From positions 208,998 through 272,997 of the forward strand of contig RAYM01000010.1 in the NCBI GenBank assembly GCA_003611805.1: a DNA stretch of 64,000 bases. Reading direction: 5' to 3'. A model generated the notes under the pieces. The model saw only the letters and a list, made by a program, of their open reading frames with translations, made no database searches and had not been told where the DNA came from. Positions 60,356 to 64,000 of the stretch are shown here, piece by piece. Source of the stretch: a bacterium 1xD42-87. Lineage in GTDB: Bacteria; Bacillota; Clostridia; Lachnospirales; Lachnospiraceae. The position numbers and the translations under genes are program-made. Each line of letters begins with the position of its first letter. Position 1 is the first letter of the stretch.

Positions 60356-61354
60356 ATGCAGATCAATATCTATTATGGCGGGAGAGGCCTTATGGATGAT
60401 CCCACGCTGTTTGTGATAAAGAAGATGAAGGAGGTGCTCGAGGAACTTCGCGTGACGGTGGAGGTATTCTACCTTTACGAGCAGAAAAACAGTATACCCA
60501 CGCTTCCGCAGACTTTGAAAAACGCGGATGGCGTAATCCTCGCAACGACACTGGAATGGTACGGGATCGGCGGATACATGCAGTTGTTTCTGGACGCCTG
60601 CTGGCTCTACGGTGATAAAGAAAAAATCAGCCGGATTTATATGTGCCCGATCGTCATGTCCACCACTTACGGGGAGCAGGAGGGGAAACTGAACCTGGCA
60701 ACGGCGTGGGAGATTCTCGGCGGACTTCCCTGCAGCGGGCTCTGCGGTTATATTGCGGATACGTCTCTCTTGGAGGAGAACGGAGATTATATACGAATCA
60801 TTGAGAAAAATGCGGAGAATCTTTACCGCACGATCAACCAGAAAATGCCCTGTCTGCCAGCAAGCAATCAGGCGGTAAAGCAGAAGGTGGCAATTACAAA
60901 AACCGTTCAGTTTACGCCGCAGGAGTCGGAACAGCTTTCCCAATATGTGGCGGACGATACTTATGTACAGCGGCAGAAGGCGGATATTCAGGAGCTTGCA
61001 AGTCTGTTCCGCGATATGATGGGCAGCAGCGAAAAGGAAGACACGACAGAATTTGTTGAGGAAATTCGGAGACATTTTGTGCCACAGCCGGGATTTGCGG
61101 CGGGGTTTAAGGTAGTCATTGAGGAGAAAAAGAAGCCGCTTATGATAGTGATAGACGGTGCCAGCATTGACTGTCATTATGGGGAAGGCGGGCGTGTGGA
61201 TGTCGAAATACAGCTTGACCGGACCTCTTTTTCGGATATCGTTTCTGGGCGGACGACCTTTCAGACTTCCTTTATGGCAGGCGATATGAAAATGAAGGGT
61301 GACTTTAAGGTTCTGCGTTCGCTTGACCAGGTGCTGCAGTTCGGAGCAGGCTGA
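60356..61354 (+). CDS. flavodoxin-like reductase fused to an SCP2 sterol-binding domain
   Basis: A 332-aa protein. Residues about 1-160 resemble a flavodoxin/NADPH-dependent FMN reductase fold ('MQINIYYGGRG', 'NADGVILATTLEWYGIGGYM', 'PIVMSTTYGEQEGKL'). A linker follows, and the last 100 residues match the SCP2 lipid-carrier domain ('LMIVIDGASIDCHYGEGGR', 'TTFQTSFMAGDMKMKGDFK'). SCP2 domains hold hydrophobic ligands, so the protein may reduce or sense a lipophilic substrate. It lies 16 bp after the rhomboid gene and may be co-transcribed. Confidence 0.82.
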   Translation: MQINIYYGGRGLMDDPTLFVIKKMKEVLEELRVTVEVFYLYEQKNSIPTLPQTLKNADGVILATTLEWYGIGGYMQLFLDACWLYGDKEKISRIYMCPIVMSTTYGEQEGKLNLATAWEILGGLPCSGLCGYIADTSLLEENGDYIRIIEKNAENLYRTINQKMPCLPASNQAVKQKVAITKTVQFTPQESEQLSQYVADDTYVQRQKADIQELASLFRDMMGSSEKEDTTEFVEEIRRHFVPQPGFAAGFKVVIEEKKKPLMIVIDGASIDCHYGEGGRVDVEIQLDRTSFSDIVSGRTTFQTSFMAGDMKMKGDFKVLRSLDQVLQFGAG

Positions 61355-61448
61355 GCCGTCCTATTGTGAAGTGATTTAGCATGGCTTGATGCCAGCAGAT
61401 TATAAAGAGACTGAATGGTTACCGTTTTATGAAATGGAGGACTGGAAA

Positions 61449-61853
61449 GTGGATAATTGTATTTTTTGTAAAATTGCAAACGGAGAAATCCCGGCAAAGA
61501 CATTGTATGAGGACGAGAAGTTTCGCGTCATTCTCGACCAAGGTCCGGCGACCAGGGGTCATGCGCTGATTCTGCCCAAAGATCACTATGCGGATCTTTT
61601 TGAGCTGCCGGAGGAGAGTGCCGGCGAGGCAATGAAGCTGGCAAAAAGAATGGCGATTAGGATGCGCGAAAAGCTTGGGTGTGAGGGATTTAACCTGGTA
61701 CAGAACAACGGCGATCTCGCAGGACAGACAGTGTTTCATTTTCATCTTCATCTGATACCCCGTTACAGCGCGGACGGGCAGAAGATCGGTTGGGAACCGC
61801 AGGAAGTGGAACCGGAAGAGCTTGAGGAAGTCAGGGCGCAGATTGTTGAATGA
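61449..61853 (+). CDS. HIT family nucleotide-binding protein
   Basis: A 134-aa histidine triad protein: 'FHFHLHLIPRY' carries the HxHxHxx catalytic motif, and 'NCIFCKIANGEIPA' the N-terminal CxxC of the HinT branch. GTG 61449 with GGAGG 8 nt upstream gives the usual length; an upstream ATG at 61431 or earlier would add residues that break the family start. HIT proteins hydrolyse AMP-lysine-type or dinucleoside substrates. It is 19 bp before the fumarase alpha gene. Confidence 0.93.
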   Translation: MDNCIFCKIANGEIPAKTLYEDEKFRVILDQGPATRGHALILPKDHYADLFELPEESAGEAMKLAKRMAIRMREKLGCEGFNLVQNNGDLAGQTVFHFHLHLIPRYSADGQKIGWEPQEVEPEELEEVRAQIVE

Positions 61854-61872
61854 ATAACAGACGGGAGGAAAC

Positions 61873-62715
61873 ATGCGGACGATAGAGACGGAAGAAATTA
61901 CCCGGAATATCAAGGAAATGTGCATTGAAGCGAACCATTTTCTCTCCGCGGATATGGAGCGGGCGATGAAATGTGCGGCGCGGACGGAAGAAGCGCCGCT
62001 TGGCAAGCGGATTCTGGGGCAGCTGCAGGATAATCTGGAGATTGCCGGGAAAGATATGATTCCGATCTGTCAGGATACGGGAATGGCGGTGGTATTTCTG
62101 GAAATAGGTCAGGATATACACTTAGAGGGAGGCAGCCTCGCGGATGCGGTCAATGAAGGCGTGCGGCAGGGCTATACAAGCGGCTACCTGCGCAAGTCCG
62201 TGGTGGGTGATCCGCTGATTCGCGAAAATACGAAGGACAATACGCCGGCGGTCATACACAGTGAAATTGTTCCGGGGGAACAGGTTAAAATCACGGTGGC
62301 GCCGAAAGGCTTTGGCAGCGAGAATATGAGCAGAGTGTTTATGCTGAAACCGTCTGACGGCGTGGAGGGAGTGAAGGATGCAATCCTGACGGCAGTAAGA
62401 GATGCGGGTCCTAATGCCTGTCCGCCCATGGTGGTTGGCGTCGGAATTGGCGGCACCTTTGAGAAGTGTGCGCTGATGGCGAAGCATGCGTTGGCGAGGT
62501 CTGTTGAAGAGCGGTCGGAAGTTCCTTATGTCAGGGAGCTGGAGGAGGAAATGCTCTCGCAGATCAACAAAACCGGAATCGGACCGGGAGGCCTTGGCGG
62601 TACGACAACGGCACTGGCGGTTAATATCGAAACTTATCCCACACATATAGCGGGGCTGCCCGTGGCGGTCAATATCTGCTGCCATGTGAACCGTCATGCG
62701 GTGCGGGTACTGTAA
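61873..62715 (+). CDS. fumarate hydratase alpha subunit (class I, two-subunit)
   Basis: A 280-aa iron-sulfur hydro-lyase subunit converting fumarate and malate together with the beta subunit. Signatures include 'MIPICQDTGMAVVFLEIG' with a cluster Cys, 'GPNACPPMVVGVGIGGTF', and 'INKTGIGPGGLGGTTTALAV', with a further Cys in 'NICCHVNRHAVRVL'. GGGAGGAAAC precedes the ATG. The beta subunit gene lies 248 bp downstream; the unusual gap contains a dispersed repeat. It could also be an L(+)-tartrate dehydratase-like enzyme, which shares this architecture. Confidence 0.93.
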   Translation: MRTIETEEITRNIKEMCIEANHFLSADMERAMKCAARTEEAPLGKRILGQLQDNLEIAGKDMIPICQDTGMAVVFLEIGQDIHLEGGSLADAVNEGVRQGYTSGYLRKSVVGDPLIRENTKDNTPAVIHSEIVPGEQVKITVAPKGFGSENMSRVFMLKPSDGVEGVKDAILTAVRDAGPNACPPMVVGVGIGGTFEKCALMAKHALARSVEERSEVPYVRELEEEMLSQINKTGIGPGGLGGTTTALAVNIETYPTHIAGLPVAVNICCHVNRHAVRVL

Positions 62716-62829
62716 AAGAATGATGCTATCATAACGGATTTGGCCTGCAAAAATTTTGAATGGTGTTTCTCCTATTTTAATAATACATATAGTGTTTTTG
62801 CGCCAGATAAGCACAACATATATTTATTT

Positions 62830-62905
62830 CCGCGAGCAACGAGCCAAAGTTGTGCCTGCATGACCTTGGCGACTGTTGTGAGGGTGAAACACTTCGCGGA
62901 TTGCT
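62830..62905 (+). repeat. dispersed structured repeat, copy 2, between fumarase genes
   Basis: It shares CCGCGAGCAACGAGCCAA and CTTGGCGACTGTTGTGAGGG with copy 1 (19246). CCGCGA (62830-62835) can pair with TCGCGG (62894-62899) and GCCAA with TTGGC inside. It interrupts an operon that is otherwise compact in relatives. Confidence 0.72.
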
Positions 62906-62963
62906 GCCGGGTATTTTGCTTCCTGCTTATTCAACAGGGATCATAAAAGAAAGGTTAAAGCGT

Positions 62964-63515
62964 ATGGAACGACATATAGAAGTGCCTATAGATAAAAAAA
63001 CGGCGAAAGAATTGCGGGCGGGAGATTATGTGTATCTGACAGGCACGATTTATACCGCGCGCGATGCAGCGCATAAGAGAATGTATGAGGCGCTGGAAAA
63101 GGGTGAGGCGCTGCCCTTGGAAATGAAGGATAATGTCATCTATTATATGGGACCTTCTCCGGCGAGAGAGGGCAGACCGATCGGATCTGCGGGTCCAACT
63201 ACAGCCAGTCGGATGGATAAGTACGCACCGGCGCTTTTGGATCTGGGGCTGACAGGCATGATTGGAAAAGGAAAACGTTCGGAAGCGGTGAAAGAGGCGA
63301 TTGTCAGAAACGGCGCGGTGTATTTTGCGGCAGTAGGCGGCGCAGGCGCACTTTTGGCAGGTTCCATCAGGGCGTCGGAAGTGATTGCCTATGACGATCT
63401 GGGGACGGAGGCGATCCGTAAACTTGAAGTTGAAAATTTCCCGGTGATCGTAGTGACTGATTCTGTGGGACAGGATTTATATGAGACGGCAATCAGGGAA
63501 TACTGTAAATTATAA
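62964..63515 (+). CDS. fumarate hydratase beta subunit (class I, two-subunit)
   Basis: A 183-aa subunit with the conserved 'ELRAGDYVYLTGTIYTARDA', 'YYMGPSPAREGRPIGSAGPT', and 'GKGKRSEAV' segments. ATG 62964 has AAAGG 9 nt upstream. It completes the fumarase/tartrate dehydratase enzyme with the 61873 product. The intergenic repeat upstream contains hairpins that could lower beta-subunit expression or stabilise the message. No new promoter is obvious in the gap. Confidence 0.94.
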   Translation: MERHIEVPIDKKTAKELRAGDYVYLTGTIYTARDAAHKRMYEALEKGEALPLEMKDNVIYYMGPSPAREGRPIGSAGPTTASRMDKYAPALLDLGLTGMIGKGKRSEAVKEAIVRNGAVYFAAVGGAGALLAGSIRASEVIAYDDLGTEAIRKLEVENFPVIVVTDSVGQDLYETAIREYCKL

Positions 63516-63565
63516 TGGGAAATATATTTTGTGAAAGGATTTAAAAAGGAATCCGAGAAAAGGCA

Positions 63566-63594
63566 TTGACAAACAAAATTACCTTATGTATAAT
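63566..63594 (+). promoter_or_regulatory. consensus promoter of tRNA-Ser
   Basis: TTGACA (63566-63571), 17-bp spacer, TATAAT (63589-63594), a perfect match to the vegetative consensus, about 59 bp before the tRNA. Confidence 0.88.
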
Positions 63595-63652
63595 TACTTT
63601 GCGTTGTGGAAACGTAGAACTATATATTTGGTAGAGGAATAGTTCAGACTGT

Positions 63653-63740
63653 GGAGAAATACTCAAGAGGCTGAAGAGGCGCCCCTGCTAAGGGTGTAGG
63701 TCGCTTACGCGGCGCGAGGGTTCAAATCCCTCTTTCTCCG
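63653..63740 (+). tRNA. tRNA-Ser (anticodon GCT)
   Basis: An 88-nt class II tRNA: acceptor GGAGAAA/TTTCTCC, anticodon stem CCCCT/AGGGT-type with loop CTGCTAA (anticodon GCT), a long variable arm (TAGGTCGCTTACGCGGCGC region), and T arm GAGGG-TTCAAAT-CCCTC. Discriminator G as in serine tRNAs. CCA is not encoded. Confidence 0.96.
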
Positions 63741-63745
63741 TTTAA

Positions 63746-63780
63746 AAAGAATCTTAAGAGATTGAGATTTCTTTTTTTTC
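63746..63780 (+). terminator. terminator after tRNA-Ser
   Basis: An imperfect stem of AAGAATCT with AGATTTCTT around TAAGAGATTG, followed by a run of T8. Confidence 0.65.
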
Positions 63781-63843
63781 CCGGTTTTAAATTTACAGAA
63801 TTTACAGAAGAGAAAAAAGTTTTGTAAAATTAAAAAAAGGGGG

Positions 63844-64000
63844 TTGACGACGCGGAACGGTTGTGTTAATATAAGTCCGTTGCGTCGGTGATGCAACATA
63901 CAGCACCTTGACAAATAAACAGTAATGCAACCCTGAAAAGATTCCAAAGAAGATTTTCAGAAGAGTATCGAACGATACGAACAAACAGTAAATTAAGGGT
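63844..64000 (+). promoter_or_regulatory. promoter and leader, probably of a downstream rRNA operon
   Basis: TTGACG (63844-63849), 17-bp spacer, TAATAT (63867-63872), then an A-rich leader with CTTGACAAATAAACAG (63907-63922) and AACCCTGAAAAGATTCC, resembling the pre-16S leaders of Clostridia. No reading frame is convincing. The 16S gene itself would start beyond the window edge, so this is inference. Confidence 0.5.

Overview
The window reads as a chromosomal segment of an endospore-forming, flagellated Clostridia bacterium, most likely Lachnospiraceae. This rests on gene families seen here (BofA and a YaaL-like DUF2508 protein, a DUF6240 protein beside flagellin, DUF5702 in a Tad locus, CarD, ComFB, two flagellins, a two-subunit fumarase), strong AGGAGG-type ribosome sites and Gram-positive promoters. 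No 16S sequence is inside the window, so genus is not assigned. Layout, 1-17 kb: a signalling and envelope-stress block. It has an ECF sigma factor with a DUF4179 partner; a BlaI repressor with a very large M56 (BlaR1-type) sensor under a double operator; remnants of a GHKL kinase and of a second M56 gene; two AlbA_2 (Schlafen-like) ATP-binding regulators; an exporter; and a response regulator/histidine kinase pair followed by an FtsX-type ABC exporter. One AlbA_2 gene lies between the regulator and its kinase. Layout, 17-30 kb: mostly housekeeping. There is a flagellin, a CheC-like protein, CarD, a second ECF sigma factor with a membrane partner, ComFB, a putative metal permease, tRNA-Lys, TatD, RsmA, a TPR protein with a degenerate AAA-like end, and the glycogen branching enzyme. 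Layout, 30-39 kb: an accessory island. A cytosine-5 methyltransferase, a putative restriction enzyme and a Vsr nuclease form a minus-strand operon. Next comes a second BlaI/M56 pair whose operator sequence recurs at three promoters (its own and two upstream of genes of unknown function). The last two promoters are TTGACA-17-TATATT followed immediately by the operator. The island also holds a transposase remnant and about 90-bp inverted repeats around the last cassette. This regulon is the best candidate here for an undescribed system. Layout, 39-55.6 kb: surface structures. A large DUF6240/FliK-like protein, a second flagellin and FliS are followed by YaaL/BofA and then a complete Tad (Flp) pilus operon: two A24 prepilin peptidases, TadZ, TadA, TadB, a TadC with a large extra domain, Flp pilin, DUF5702, two TadE-like pseudopilins and an FHA protein. 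Layout, 55.6-64 kb: an autoregulated HicB gene without a recognisable HicA, a NUDIX hydrolase, an SOS operon (LexA box, unknown 99-aa protein, Y-family polymerase, HMCES/YedK), a rhomboid protease, a flavodoxin-SCP2 fusion, a HIT protein, fumarase alpha and beta separated by a dispersed structured repeat, tRNA-Ser, and what looks like the promoter and leader of an rRNA operon at the right edge. All functions are read from sequence motifs without database searches.
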